In this document: positions 18,398 to 29,040 of the stretch, one piece after another | Layout: each line of letters begins with the position of its first letter | Numbering within the stretch: position 1 is the first letter of the stretch | Assembly (NCBI GenBank): GCA_014695195.1 | Contig: JACJNW010000022.1 | Span: 124,001-188,000, forward strand | Length of the DNA: 64,000 nt | Direction: 5' to 3' | DNA from: Cyanobacteria bacterium FACHB-DQ100 | GTDB lineage: Bacteria; Cyanobacteriota; Cyanobacteriia; Leptolyngbyales; Leptolyngbyaceae | Notes under the pieces: model-generated | What the model saw: only the letters and a program-made list of their open reading frames with translations | The model's database searches: none | What the model was told of the DNA's origin: nothing | Program-made: the position numbers and the translations under genes

Positions 18398-19275
18398 CGA
18401 TCGAATTCAGTTTAGATGCCAACCGTGAAGCGATCGATTGGATTCGATCTCTTTTAGCAACGGTTAATTTTGAAGGGAATCTACAAATCGAATCCGCTTC
18501 TGAGCCTTGGGCATTCCATGTTTGCTTTTATTTGCCGAACGACGATCGCAGCAAAATTAATCAAATCGAAACAGCATTGTCATCGCTTCATCGCACTGGA
18601 ATGACAACAGAATTAGAAATGATGGTCGTTGAACAAGAATCAGAAAACATCGTTACTACACATCGAATCGGTGATAGATTTGTGATTGTGAATGGAAATT
18701 ATGAAGCACAATCAAATGAAATTGCCTTAAACATCGAGGAAAGCCTAGCATTTGGTAGCGGCTTTCATCCCACAACAACACTGTGTTTACGATCGATTGA
18801 ACGCCACGTTAAGCCAGACTTAGAGATTTTAGATCTGGGTTGTGGAACTGGAATCTTGAGTGTGGCAATGGCGAAATTAGGCGCACAGGTTCATGCGATC
18901 GATAACGACGCGATCGCAGTTGAAGCTACTGAACGCGCGATCGATCGAAATTCGGTTGATGTTAAAGTCGATCGCGCCAGTCTCGGCAAAGGCAGCGATT
19001 TAGGGCATTGGATGGGCGGCGAGGCTCCGGAAACATTGTCGATCGAGCCTGCTCAGAACTTTGATCTGATTGTTGCCAATATGTTTGCTCGAATCCTGAT
19101 TGACTTGAGCGAAGATTTGAAAGCAGCACTCCGACCAACGGGACGATTAATCTTATCGGGATTCACGATCGAATACGAAGAAGAATTAACCGAAACGCTC
19201 ACACCCTTGGGATTTGAACGAATCGATCGAGAACAACTCGGAGACTGGATTGCGATCGTCTATCAGCTTCATTGA
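18394..19275 (+). CDS. PrmA-like class I methyltransferase (ribosomal protein L11 methyltransferase family)
   Basis: 293 aa. The SAM-binding motif is LEILDLGCGTGILSVAMAKLG near residue 143. The preceding ESLAFGSGFHPTTTLCLR corresponds to the PrmA AFGTGxHPTT element, and LIVANMFARIL takes the place of the catalytic N-I-L-A-x-x-L loop. The N-terminal 110 residues (IGDRFVIVN) resemble the PrmA substrate-recognition domain but are diverged, and an insertion (WMGGEAPETLSIEP) sits in the catalytic domain. A genuine L11 methyltransferase is possible; the glycan-operon context leaves another substrate open. Confidence 0.8.
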   Translation: MTIEFSLDANREAIDWIRSLLATVNFEGNLQIESASEPWAFHVCFYLPNDDRSKINQIETALSSLHRTGMTTELEMMVVEQESENIVTTHRIGDRFVIVNGNYEAQSNEIALNIEESLAFGSGFHPTTTLCLRSIERHVKPDLEILDLGCGTGILSVAMAKLGAQVHAIDNDAIAVEATERAIDRNSVDVKVDRASLGKGSDLGHWMGGEAPETLSIEPAQNFDLIVANMFARILIDLSEDLKAALRPTGRLILSGFTIEYEEELTETLTPLGFERIDREQLGDWIAIVYQLH

Positions 19276-19639
19276 GTTTGACAAGAAGAATTCGCTTCGA
19301 TGCTGAAACCAGGATCGCTGCCTAAATTCGCCATATAGAGGGGCTTTGAGTGATACCGAATCAATTTATTAATGCGACAGATCCTTCGCCCCCTAAATCC
19401 TCCATACTGGGGGACTTTGAGAATCCGAAACAGATTTGGCTTGAAGTCCCCCACTCGTGGGGGATTTAGGGGGCTTCCAAGATCTGTAGCACTCAAAAAT
19501 CAATTTGGTATTACACCTTGCACAAGAGGTAGATACTTTTCATCAATCCGATGCGATCGTAGACCTTCACCTCTAGAAACTGCTTGGCTAGGTGAAACCA
19601 ATCAAACCAAAGCGAAAAAACCTCACACCGGCACCCGCC
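19276..19639. other. intergenic region with repeat copy 2
   Basis: No supported gene. It separates the PrmA-like gene from the convergent antiporter gene and holds the MITE-like repeat at 19388-19474. A short related piece, GAGGGGCTTTGAGTG, lies at 19337-19351. Nothing else recognised. Confidence 0.7.
19388..19474. repeat. MITE-like palindromic repeat, copy 2
   Basis: 87 bp. The left end GCCCCCTAAATCCTCCA (19388-19404) pairs with TGGGGGATTTAGGGGGC (19458-19474) with one mismatch. The right half CCCCCACTCGTGGGGGATTT is the same as in copy 1, but the order of the half-elements is inverted. It lies between the 3' ends of convergent genes. Confidence 0.85.
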
Positions 19640-21523
19640 TCAAACCAAATCAGAATTAACTTCCAATTCTTCTGGAATTTCCTCAATCTCAGGCAGCTTT
19701 TCTAACGTTAATCGCGTTTGATTCGAGCCGCCCAAGATCTTGAGCAATTTCGGTTTTGGATCATGCAGTAAGTAAATTAATCGATCGCCCACTTGCCAAG
19801 TTAGATCTGCGAGACAAACCTGTAAACTCTGATCACGCTCCAACAATACAGGCAACAGCGTTTCTGCTTCAGCCATTGCTCTAAGTCGGGCTTGCTGCGC
19901 CTCAAAATTCTCTGATTTGAACTCAGTTTCACCCAGCTTAACGGCACTGTCTGACAAAAATTGATTCCAGGTTTTCAGGTTAAATTGTGGGGTAAATGCA
20001 GGCTGAATCTTCACTGAAGCGGCAGAATCCGCCGGAAAAACCGAGACAACACGCGGCGGCGCAAACTCTTCGATCGCCCGTTGCGCCAGCACTAAATTCA
20101 CTTCACCATTGTTCGTCATCGCTAGGAAGGTTCCCACAGATGCCAGTCCCGCTTCTTCTAAGACATCGGTATCTAACGCACTGCTGATAAATACTCTGAG
20201 ATCTGCATCGGTGGGATAAGAGTCAGGATCAGTATCAATCAGCGCAACAGACTCACCCCGATCGCGGAACAATCGCGCAATCAGCAAACTTAGCGGACTA
20301 CACCCAACAATCACCGCACCTGTTGTATCTTCTGCGGTAATTTTTAATAGGTTCGCGATCGTTTGTGCGCTCACAGACTGCAATACGACCGTTAATATAA
20401 TCGTCAAAAATACCAGCGCTTTAATCGAATCACCGCCGTTAATTCCTCGTTGCGTTAACAAAATTGCAAAAATCGATGCCACAGAAGCCGCAATAATTCC
20501 ACGAGGCGCAACCCAACTGAGAAAGATTTTTTGTCGCCAATTCAAATCGCTATTCCACGTACAAGCAAATACATTCAAGGGGCGCACAACGAACATCAGC
20601 ACGAATACCGTTAACAATCCACCCCAACCCAGCGCAAAAATCCCTGGAATGGATAAATCTGCTGACAATAAGATAAACAATACCGAAACCGCTAGCGTGG
20701 TTAACTGTCCCTTAAATCGCTTGAGCAATCGTTCTTCCGGTAGCGCAAATGCACGTAATACAATCCCTGCAACCACCGTCGCCATCAATCCCGCTTCACC
20801 GCGAATCGTTTGCGCTAACCCAAACAACCCCCACAATCCTGCTAGTACCACCAGCGTTTTGAGATCGTCGGATAAAAATGTCGCTCTCCTCAACAAAGCG
20901 CCCATTAATCCTGCCCCAATCGCCCCAATTCCCGCCCCAATCCCCAACCGCACAATCAAATCGATCGCAACACCGATTAAATCGGACTGCCCATTCAGCA
21001 CCACATTCAGCACCACCACTGCTAGAATCGCGCCGATCGGATCAATCAACACCCCCTCTCCTTCTAAAAGCGTTGCCACCTGTCGATCGACTCTCACATA
21101 CCGCAGTAGCGAGTTAATCACCACAGGCCCCGTCACCACTACTAATGCCGCATACACAAACGCGATCGACCAGGGAAATTCACTCAACGTATGTGCTGCG
21201 ATCGCGCCCCCCAAAATCGAAATCAGCACCCCGATCGTCACCAAATTCCGCAAGCTGCCCGACACGCGATCGAGTTCCCGCAATTGCAGATTAAACCCAC
21301 CCTCAAACAAAATCACCGCCACTAACAGCGCGATCAGCACCTCTAATCCGGTGCCCAACTGATCCGGGTGCAGCCAATTCAGCCCACTCGCCCCCAGAAT
21401 TACCCCAAACAGCAGCAAAAACACGATCGCTGGAATTTTTAGCCATTCTGCCACCACCTGAGCGCCAATTCCCGCCATCACGGTCACGACGATCTGCAAA
21501 GTAAGTTCAAGCGTGGCATCCAT
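19640..21523 (-). CDS. cation:proton antiporter (CPA1 type) with C-terminal TrkA-like domain
   Basis: 627-aa inner-membrane Na+(K+)/H+ exchanger. About twelve hydrophobic segments cover residues 5-390 with the CPA features LLLFGVILG, GVLIDPIGAILAVVV and SWVAPRGIIAASVASIF. A Rossmann-like TrkA-N domain follows (AVIVGCSPLSLLIARLF near 400), then a TrkA-C-like region ending QVGDRLIYLLHDP, which suggests nucleotide-regulated transport. The frame is open to 21637; the ATG at 21523 (MDATLELTLQ) is preferred because the family starts with this first helix. Likely role in pH and salt homeostasis. Confidence 0.9.
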   Translation of the reverse strand: MDATLELTLQIVVTVMAGIGAQVVAEWLKIPAIVFLLLFGVILGASGLNWLHPDQLGTGLEVLIALLVAVILFEGGFNLQLRELDRVSGSLRNLVTIGVLISILGGAIAAHTLSEFPWSIAFVYAALVVVTGPVVINSLLRYVRVDRQVATLLEGEGVLIDPIGAILAVVVLNVVLNGQSDLIGVAIDLIVRLGIGAGIGAIGAGLMGALLRRATFLSDDLKTLVVLAGLWGLFGLAQTIRGEAGLMATVVAGIVLRAFALPEERLLKRFKGQLTTLAVSVLFILLSADLSIPGIFALGWGGLLTVFVLMFVVRPLNVFACTWNSDLNWRQKIFLSWVAPRGIIAASVASIFAILLTQRGINGGDSIKALVFLTIILTVVLQSVSAQTIANLLKITAEDTTGAVIVGCSPLSLLIARLFRDRGESVALIDTDPDSYPTDADLRVFISSALDTDVLEEAGLASVGTFLAMTNNGEVNLVLAQRAIEEFAPPRVVSVFPADSAASVKIQPAFTPQFNLKTWNQFLSDSAVKLGETEFKSENFEAQQARLRAMAEAETLLPVLLERDQSLQVCLADLTWQVGDRLIYLLHDPKPKLLKILGGSNQTRLTLEKLPEIEEIPEELEVNSDLV

Positions 21524-21669
21524 AGCGGCAGAAAAGGGGGACAAAATAAAAACGTTTTCCCGAACTTCTGTCCTCATTGTGCGACCAACGTGACGCAAAA
21601 AGTTGCCGCGATCGCAAATTAGATTGCGAAATTGCAACGAAATCGCGGGTTTTACTCAATATTTTGTAA

Positions 21670-22713
<1,044 letters not shown>

Positions 22714-22722
22714 TGGATAGTA

Positions 22723-22761
22723 GGCGATCGCTAAGATGCTTTTTGTGTTTTGGCGATCGCC
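22723..22761 (+). terminator. hairpin built from two HIP1 cores after por
   Basis: GGCGATCGC at 22723-22731 pairs with GCGATCGCC at 22753-22761; loop 21 nt containing TTTTTGTGTTTT. It begins 10 bp after the por stop. Could stop transcription, but both arms are HIP1-type sequences that occur for other reasons in this genome. Confidence 0.4.
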
Positions 22762-23043
22762 CTTCATAATTAGCTTAGCGATCGATGCCGAGTTAACATA
22801 CTCATCATTGAGCTAGTTCCTAGCATTGGAACAATGGGACTCCACAAGTCAAGGGGAGATTGGGGGAGGGCGCGATCGTGCCTATGCTAAAGGTTTGTTG
22901 AAGAAATAGAAACGCTCTTCACCAACGAGGCTATTATCAAGCAGTTGTTCTGGATGATGTACTAATTTGGGAGAAGTCATAGCTTCTCCAAGATTCGGAT
23001 TCATGCTGAACCATACTCTGACAAGAAATGTTGAACAGTTAGT
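22762..23043. other. intergenic region before the HEPN gene
   Basis: No supported gene. A small hairpin GGAGAAG-TCATAG-CTTCTCC lies at 22970-22989, 54 bp before the HEPN-gene start. This region marks the left border of an AT-rich island that extends to about 24.9 kb. Confidence 0.5.
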
Positions 23044-24608
23044 ATGCTTGATTTTGATGAGATTTTAGTTAGCATAAGAAACCCGCAGATTCAGAAATAC
23101 GTAGAAGAAGCCATCAAAAGCTACCGAATTGGCAATTACCGCAGTGCGATCCTCGCAGTATGGGTCGCAACAATGTTTGACCTTGTTAAGAAGTTTGAAA
23201 TTTTGGTAGAACAGCGTAAACCTAATGCTATCCAAAAATGGGGGACCTAGAACCCAAAATAAGAAACCATCAAAATTGGGAGCAGGCACTTATTCAGGCA
23301 GCTAAGGCAGTTGCCATGATTAGTCGATATGAAGCAGATACCTTGGAATCCCTTAGTAGAACTCGAAATCGTTATGCACATCCTTCATTTGATGAAGTAG
23401 GAGCTTTATTTGATCCAACACCCGAAGAAGTTCGCTACTTTATTAGAACACTTTATGACATTGTTCTTTCTCAACCTGCTCAACTAGGCGCATTCTATGT
23501 TAACCAACTACTTGAATTGATAAAAAGTCCCACCTTCTTTTCTAATCAACCATTTTCAGATGAGCTAACACAATTAAAAGTTCATGTAGTCGAGAAGGTA
23601 AATCGAATAAATTCTAAGCAAATTCCACGCCTCACTAAAGAACTCTTTAAAGCTCTTAGTTCACCTATTAATAAAGAACATGAACTTAATATTCTTTGTT
23701 TTCTAGTTAATGTGTGGGGTGCAAAAGCTGAATTACAACTTTCGGCTGAACTCTCTACACATTGGGATGAGTATGTTCTAGAGCAAGGGCTAAATTTTAC
23801 TACTCTAGAAGGAATTTTCAACTATCCAAACTGTATTAATGAACTTTCTGAACAAGCTCAACGAGTAGTTAGTTCAGCTTTTAGAGACGAAATCTTCAGG
23901 CGGGGAAGAACATCAGAGCCAGTCATCAAATTCCTCGCGTCTGCGGATACTGTTCCTCTTGCCCAGGCTCTGTTAAATGAAGCACCAAACTTAATTCCGC
24001 TAGATAAGGTAATTGAAAAAAGCTCGCATTACGCAGATTTGTTTGGAAATAACTTCACAGAACTATTTGGTCAAGATATTCTTAAAGAGACAAGGCGAGT
24101 GCTGAAGACACGAGATGGATATCAGGTAAATCCTAAACTTGCTACTCTTCGTAAATGCCGGATTTGGGATTTAGCAAATGCTCTTCCAGAACTAGAACAA
24201 GTAAACTTTGCAAATGAATTAATTGAATCGCTTAATTCAAATAGCTGGGAGACTATGAGCTTATTAAGCTTTGATAATCGAGAAGAAATTCCTATTAAAT
24301 GGGTGAGACTATTGCTCAAGCAATGGTCAAACAGTTTATCTAACAATTCTCAATCTCAGAGAAGATCGCTTTCTTATCTAGAGCACTATTTGGGCTTAGT
24401 TGAGCGTTATACCTGTGAGCTTGGTAATGATGAAGAATTGAAGGAAGCTGTTAAAACTATTGTTGAATTAGTCAATCAGCACTTTCGTGATTCTCAAATT
24501 ATTGCAGAGCCAGAGATTGACGACGAGCTTGCGAGGGCATTTTGGCAAGACCTACTTACAAGGTATAACGACGAGCAGTTGCATAATGAACCAGTTGGCT
24601 CGGATTGA
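23044..24608 (+). pseudogene. HEPN-motif protein, interrupted by a frameshift at a G5 run
   Basis: Two overlapping frames, 23044-23250 (68 aa) and 23238-24608 (456 aa), join into one 521-aa protein if one base is added, or read twice (-1 slip), at the G run 23240-23244. The joined N-terminus is helical (YVEEAIKSYRIGNYRSAIL) and then has RNRYAH at fused residues 108-113, the R-N-x-x-x-H signature of HEPN ribonucleases. The remaining 400 residues are helical and Leu-rich with no motif I recognise. Codons are AT-rich and there is no GCGATCGC octamer, unlike the neighbours, suggesting acquisition by transfer. A toxin or defence role is inferred. It may be broken, programmed, or a sequencing error. 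Confidence 0.75.
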
Positions 24609-24782
24609 TATGAGATTGAATACGAAATTGTTAGCGTAGAAGCAAAAATTGTTGGCAGCCGCTCAACCACGCTATGAAGGCTGATGCTACAAAGTTGGCT
24701 GTATTCTTGCGTAGCAGATCGATCAATGATGCTTCAAAATCATCCCCAGAAACCCTCGTCGTCGTACAATCTCACTATTTCC

Positions 24783-24911
24783 ATGTACGACGACACCTGC
24801 CGTTTCCTTGCCGAACACTTTTCTGCTGACTTTGCCAGTTGGCTGCTTGGGGAATCGATCGAAGAAGTCCAACAACTACAACAACAGCTACCCGATTCCG
24901 AACAAAGTTAA
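24783..24911 (+). pseudogene. N-terminal remnant of an Rpn-type (PD-(D/E)XK) nuclease/transposase
   Basis: 42 codons from ATG 24783: MYDDTCRFLAEHFSADFASW followed by LLGESIEEV. The start closely resembles the N-terminus of Rpn/DUF4351 family recombination-promoting nucleases that are abundant in cyanobacteria, but the catalytic region is absent and the frame ends in a Gln-rich tail. The frame is open upstream to 24684 without homology. Its end overlaps the ccmO stop by 4 bp from the other strand. Probably a relic of a deleted mobile-associated gene, although a short functional protein cannot be excluded. Confidence 0.5.
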
Positions 24912-25789
24912 GCCTGCTCGTTGTTCTCGTCGAATGGCTCCGCTTCCAATTCAATTGCTTTTTCCTCAGTAGGCTCGATCATCTGTTCAACCTCGATTGC
25001 TTCCTTCTCCTCTGGCTCAAACTCAACTGCTTGTGCTTGCGGTAATGCCCTTTCAACCTGTGCAGGCAACTCTAACGGCTGAAGCTCGACCAACTCTGGC
25101 AAAGCCACCAGCGGCTTCTCGACTTCTTTGACCGTGATTGGAATTTGGAGCGGTTTGAGTTCCTCGACCCAACAGGTTGCGATCGGTAACGTCTGATCCA
25201 AATCGTCCAGCGCTCTCGGAATCACCATCACAGAATGCAGTTCTCCGACTCGTTCCGCCTCTTGCATTCCGACCTCGACCGCCATCGCCACGTTCGCCAC
25301 GGTTCCGCGAATGATCGCAGTACACAAGCCATCGCCGATCGTATGATATGCCGTCAAAGTCACATCGGCAGACTTGAGCATCGCGTCGGCTGCCGCCACC
25401 ATCGCCGGAAAGCCGCGAGTTTCAAGCAGTCCGACTGCGAGATTACTAAACTGATTGGTACTATGTTTGCCAATCATTGCGGCAAGCTTACTGCCGATCG
25501 GTAACACTTCATCCAAATTTGGCATCGGGCGCGGAATAATCACCGTCGAAACCTTCATGCCGAATTGCTCAACGGTTTCGGCTCCCACTTCCACCGCCAA
25601 CCGCACATCCGAAATGCCGCCGCGCACCACCGCCGTACAGTAACCGCCGCCGATCATTTCATAGCCAACCAGCGTCACACCGGATGACTTCAGCATCATG
25701 TCAGCAGTGCCCACGATCGCGGGGAAGCTTTGGGTCGAGACAAGCCCAAGGGCTGAATCGAGAAACGGGTCTTGGCGGTTCATTGGCAC
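24908..25789 (-). CDS. ccmO: carboxysome shell protein CcmO (two BMC domains)
   Basis: 293 aa with tandem BMC domains. The first (about 13-95) starts ALGLVSTQSFPAIVGTADMM, the second (about 118-200) starts AVGLLETRGFPAMVAAADAM; each contains the T/A-x-x-R-G pore-loop region (VVRGGISDV, IIRGTVANV). The long acidic, Glu/Leu/Val-rich tail (about 220-293) is typical of cyanobacterial CcmO. It forms part of the beta-carboxysome shell facet. It is alone here, as is common: the ccmKLMN genes are elsewhere. Confidence 0.93.
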   Translation of the reverse strand: MPMNRQDPFLDSALGLVSTQSFPAIVGTADMMLKSSGVTLVGYEMIGGGYCTAVVRGGISDVRLAVEVGAETVEQFGMKVSTVIIPRPMPNLDEVLPIGSKLAAMIGKHSTNQFSNLAVGLLETRGFPAMVAAADAMLKSADVTLTAYHTIGDGLCTAIIRGTVANVAMAVEVGMQEAERVGELHSVMVIPRALDDLDQTLPIATCWVEELKPLQIPITVKEVEKPLVALPELVELQPLELPAQVERALPQAQAVEFEPEEKEAIEVEQMIEPTEEKAIELEAEPFDENNEQA

Positions 25790-25916
25790 AGGGAGGTAAC
25801 TGTCCCTTTCATCTTACTCTGTCGGAATTTCCTTGCAAGCGCCAACCTTCCGGTAACAAGGCTGTAATGCAGTTAAAGCGGCGAGATTGGGCTTGCTCAA
25901 TCTCGCCACTCCCGGT

Positions 25917-28166
25917 TTATGCCGTCACGATGTACGGAGAATCGACTGATGCAACTCGTCCATCTCTGAGCAACGTTTGATAAACCATTGCCGAAACATC
26001 GGCGCGGGTCGCTTCTCGGTTCGGGTTAAACTGCTTCTGATTTGGATAGTTCACGACGATATCTGCCTGAACTGCTGCGGCTACTCGGTCTTGCACCGAT
26101 TGCGGAATCGCACTGCGATCGTCCAACACCGCCAAGATATTTGCATTGGCAGACGGAATGCCAAACCCACTTGTCAGCGACAAGACTAATTGCAGCCGCG
26201 TGACATTTTGATTTGGCTTGAAGGTTCCATCTGGGAAGCCGGAAATAAATCCAGCGCGGTAAGCTTGGTCGATCGCACTCCTCGCCCAAAAATCTCCAGG
26301 CACATCCGGGAAGCTGACTCCTGCTCGCTTTGGCGCTGGATTGAATGCCCGCGCAATCAAGGTGGCATACTGAGCGCGAGTCATCGCTGCATCGGGCTTA
26401 AAGGTGCCATCTGCAAATCCTTGAATCAAGCTCTGATTGGATAAGCCCAGAATGAAATCTTTTGCCCAATGATTGGTTACATCAATAAAGGCGATGTTGG
26501 TTGCATCAGGATTGACAATGTAAGCGGATGCGATCGTCGGTGCTTGACTCAGTGCCACTAGCGATTGATAAATAAACGTCGTCACTTCAGCACGGGTAAT
26601 TTCCTGCAAAGGGCGCAGTTGTGACAAGTTTGGGTAGTTCACCACTAAGCGGCGCTGCGTTGCGGCAGCGACTTTATCAGTGGCAAAGCTCGGAATCTGA
26701 GCGCGATCGCTATACAGTGCTAGCAGATTTTGCGTTCCACCAGATAGCCCTAACCCATTGACAAGGGCAACGATCGCTTGCGTCCGAGTGAGATTTAAGC
26801 CAGGTCGGAAAGTCCCATCTGGGAATCCAGTAATAAAGCCCATGCGATTCGCTTTTGTGATCGCTTCTGCTGCCCAGAAATTTGAGGGCACATCAGAGAA
26901 GTTTGTTGCAGGTTGCTTCAGCGGCAGATTAAAGCTTTTCGCCACGATCGCAGCAAACTGAGCGCGAGTTAATGAATTCTCTGGCTTAAAGGTATTGTCT
27001 GGAAATCCAGTGACCAGATTTCGACTCACGAGCGATTGGATAAATGCTTCTGCCCAATGCCCTCTGATATCCGTCAATCCAGCCGTCGGGGTTGGAGTCG
27101 GAGTCGGTGTGGGACTGGGAACTGGCGTGGGAGTCGGAGTCGGTGTGGGACTGGGAACTGGCGTGGGGGTCGGGGTTGGAGTCGGAGTCGGCGTGGGAGT
27201 GGGAACTGGCGTGGGAGTCGGACTCGGAGTCGGGGTTGGAGTCGGAGTCGGCGTGGGAGTTGGAGTTGGGGTTGGAACTTGACTCACCACGAAATCGACT
27301 GCGCCTTGAACTCTCGATGCATTTAATTGATTCCCGACAGAGACGATCGTAATTTGGGGATTCGTCGCATTCTGAAGATCGAACTCGCCGTTATCGCGGA
27401 TGGTATTACCGCCGGGATCTTGACTGCTGCCTAAATTCGGGGCGCTGCTTGCTAAGATGACAACGCCGGTTTCGGTATTTCGCTCGATCGTATTGCCCCG
27501 CAACACTGGACGCGCTGCATTACTCAACACGATACCGGCGCGGTTCTGAAACACTCGGTTTTCAAGGATTAATGGTGCTGCATCATCGCCGATCGCAAGT
27601 CCAAACCCGGTGTTCTGACAGACATTGCGCCGGAATTCCCCTTTGGCATTGCGAGAAAAAGAAGCACCATTGGCATCGTTTTGTACAAATACGCAATCGG
27701 TCACGATCGGATTTGCCGTTCCCGTAGCAAACACACCCTCACGTTTGCAGTTAGTGAAGGTGCAATTGGCGATCGTCGGAGCCGTTGATTCTACCCAAGC
27801 GCCTGTTCCGCGTGAATTCGGATTTGTCACCGTCACACCGCGTACCTGAGCATTGGTTTCGAGCCGGAAGGTGATATTCTGTCCTGCCCAAGACGGACTC
27901 AAGAAGTTCCCGCCTCCTTGAACTAAAATCCCACTGCCTTTATTCGACTCGTTGCCGATCACCGTCACTCCAGACGGGATCACGATCGGGAAAAATTCAC
28001 CGCTTTCTGTGCTGTAAGTTCCGGGAGCGAGTTGAATCGTAGTGCCAGAGCGGGCTTGTTGAAGAGCGCGGGCGATCGTTTTGAGCGGAGCCGATGACGT
28101 TCCGGCAGCACCATCGTTACCGCTACTAGGATTGACAAAGAGAATGGGAGAGCCTGCTTGAACCAT
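25917..28166 (-). CDS. DUF1565 beta-helix protein with Thr-Pro linker and S-layer homology domains
   Basis: 749 aa. Residues 8-285 form a right-handed beta-helix of the DUF1565 type ([33 protein letters not shown], then repeated N/V-rich coils). Residues about 297-365 are almost pure PT/TP repeats. Residues about 370-749 hold SLH domains in two similar blocks ([40 protein letters not shown] and repeats of FPDGTFKP or FADGTFKP). SLH domains usually bind cell-wall polymers and imply a surface location. No signal peptide is visible at the N-terminus ([10 protein letters not shown]), so export is unexplained. It precedes ccmO on the same strand, with a 127-bp gap. Confidence 0.88.
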   Translation of the reverse strand: MVQAGSPILFVNPSSGNDGAAGTSSAPLKTIARALQQARSGTTIQLAPGTYSTESGEFFPIVIPSGVTVIGNESNKGSGILVQGGGNFLSPSWAGQNITFRLETNAQVRGVTVTNPNSRGTGAWVESTAPTIANCTFTNCKREGVFATGTANPIVTDCVFVQNDANGASFSRNAKGEFRRNVCQNTGFGLAIGDDAAPLILENRVFQNRAGIVLSNAARPVLRGNTIERNTETGVVILASSAPNLGSSQDPGGNTIRDNGEFDLQNATNPQITIVSVGNQLNASRVQGAVDFVVSQVPTPTPTPTPTPTPTPTPSPTPTPVPTPTPTPTPTPTPTPVPSPTPTPTPTPVPSPTPTPTPTPTAGLTDIRGHWAEAFIQSLVSRNLVTGFPDNTFKPENSLTRAQFAAIVAKSFNLPLKQPATNFSDVPSNFWAAEAITKANRMGFITGFPDGTFRPGLNLTRTQAIVALVNGLGLSGGTQNLLALYSDRAQIPSFATDKVAAATQRRLVVNYPNLSQLRPLQEITRAEVTTFIYQSLVALSQAPTIASAYIVNPDATNIAFIDVTNHWAKDFILGLSNQSLIQGFADGTFKPDAAMTRAQYATLIARAFNPAPKRAGVSFPDVPGDFWARSAIDQAYRAGFISGFPDGTFKPNQNVTRLQLVLSLTSGFGIPSANANILAVLDDRSAIPQSVQDRVAAAVQADIVVNYPNQKQFNPNREATRADVSAMVYQTLLRDGRVASVDSPYIVTA
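27088..27277. repeat. low-complexity repeat coding for the Thr-Pro linker
   Basis: Repeats of GGAGTCGGAGTCGGTGTGGG-like units on the plus strand, coding for (TP)n on the minus strand with occasional VPS or SPT breaks. Longer blocks such as GGGACTGGGAACTGGCGTGG are duplicated, showing growth by slippage. The linker separates beta-helix and SLH domains. Confidence 0.85.
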
Positions 28167-28539
28167 AACGTTTTAAGCGTGAATAGGTAATCTTGTGAAA
28201 TGCAACAGAAAGTAAATCAGCGATTCCAGGAAGCTTCAAAAGTAATTCATGATACTCATTTGCGCCCAAGTCGCACACAGATTTGTTAAGAAACTTCGAG
28301 TAAGAGAATATTGAAGTCAAATCTGCACTTCTCTGCCTTTCTCTAGATGGATTTTTGGATCAAATGCTTACGTTATGGTTTTGGGGCACTTGTGATTTTC
28401 AAACCACGGAATTTTCAAACCACCGAATTTTCAAACCACCAATTAACTCATAAAGATTAAAACATTGCTAAGGAGCGCACAACTCCAGCGCGATCGCCTT
28501 TCAAGTTATTCCTAGTGTCGTTTGTACCTTTGAGAACTC
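28167..28539. other. intergenic region between divergent surface-protein and oxidase genes
   Basis: Contains the three 16-bp repeats at 28395-28442 and presumably promoters for both flanking transcription units. No supported gene. Confidence 0.6.
28395..28442. repeat. 16-bp direct repeat x3 upstream of the ARTO operon
   Basis: ATTTTCAAACCACGGA, ATTTTCAAACCACCGA and ATTTTCAAACCACCAA occur head to tail without gaps. They end about 98 bp before the first start codon of the oxidase operon, a suitable place for an operator array bound by a regulator. Confidence 0.8.
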
Positions 28540-29040
28540 GTGCTTGACTCTCTTCTCCCACCGCTCAACGAGCATAATTTGCCGTATCCCGATACCATCC
28601 ATCCGATCGTGGTGCATTTTGTCATCGCGATGGTATTGTTCGCGTTCGTCTGCGATACGGTTAGCTACTTCACGCGCAATCCAAAATTGGCAGAGGTCAG
28701 CTGGTGGAACTTGGTATTTGCTACAGTCTCTATCTTTATTGCAGTCATTTTTGGACAAATTGAAGCGGGACTTGCAGAGCCTTATGATGCAGCCGTCTCG
28801 ACGTTGAATCTACATTCCATCCTGGGTTGGTCGCTGTCTGGAGTTTTGGCAGCCGTGACCGGATGGCGCTATGTCCTTCGACTGCAGAACAAACCCCAGC
28901 TTCCAACCCCTTATATTGTTGCCAGTGTTGCGCTGGTGGGACTGGTCATTGCTCAGACCTACTTAGGGGACTTATTGGTATGGGTTTATGGGCTCCATTC
29001 TGTTCCCGTCGTAGAAGCCACAAGAGGAGGACAACTGTGA
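28540..29040 (+). CDS. DUF2231 domain membrane protein
   Basis: 166 aa, starting at GTG 28540. Four hydrophobic segments; the DUF2231 hallmark is IHPIVVHFVIAMVLFAFVCD near residue 20, with a conserved His pair. Such proteins are frequently found just before ARTO/cox genes in cyanobacteria and may bind haem or help oxidase assembly; the role is not established. Its stop overlaps the next gene's GTG start, so the two are coupled. AGGAGG of the next gene's ribosome site lies inside its 3' end. Confidence 0.82.
   Translation: MLDSLLPPLNEHNLPYPDTIHPIVVHFVIAMVLFAFVCDTVSYFTRNPKLAEVSWWNLVFATVSIFIAVIFGQIEAGLAEPYDAAVSTLNLHSILGWSLSGVLAAVTGWRYVLRLQNKPQLPTPYIVASVALVGLVIAQTYLGDLLVWVYGLHSVPVVEATRGGQL

Noticed and set aside
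20649-21362. 237-aa plus-strand ORF inside the antiporter gene
   Set aside because: Thr/Pro/Asn/Ile-rich antisense shadow of a transmembrane gene with strong homology on the other strand.
26995-27352. Plus-strand Gly-Val or Trp-Ser-Arg repeat ORFs
   Set aside because: Shadows of the Thr-Pro linker repeat of the SLH protein.
28827-29036. Long N-terminal extension of the second DUF2231 protein
   Set aside because: It runs out of frame through the first DUF2231 gene; GTG 29037 has AGGAGG and gives the family N-terminus.
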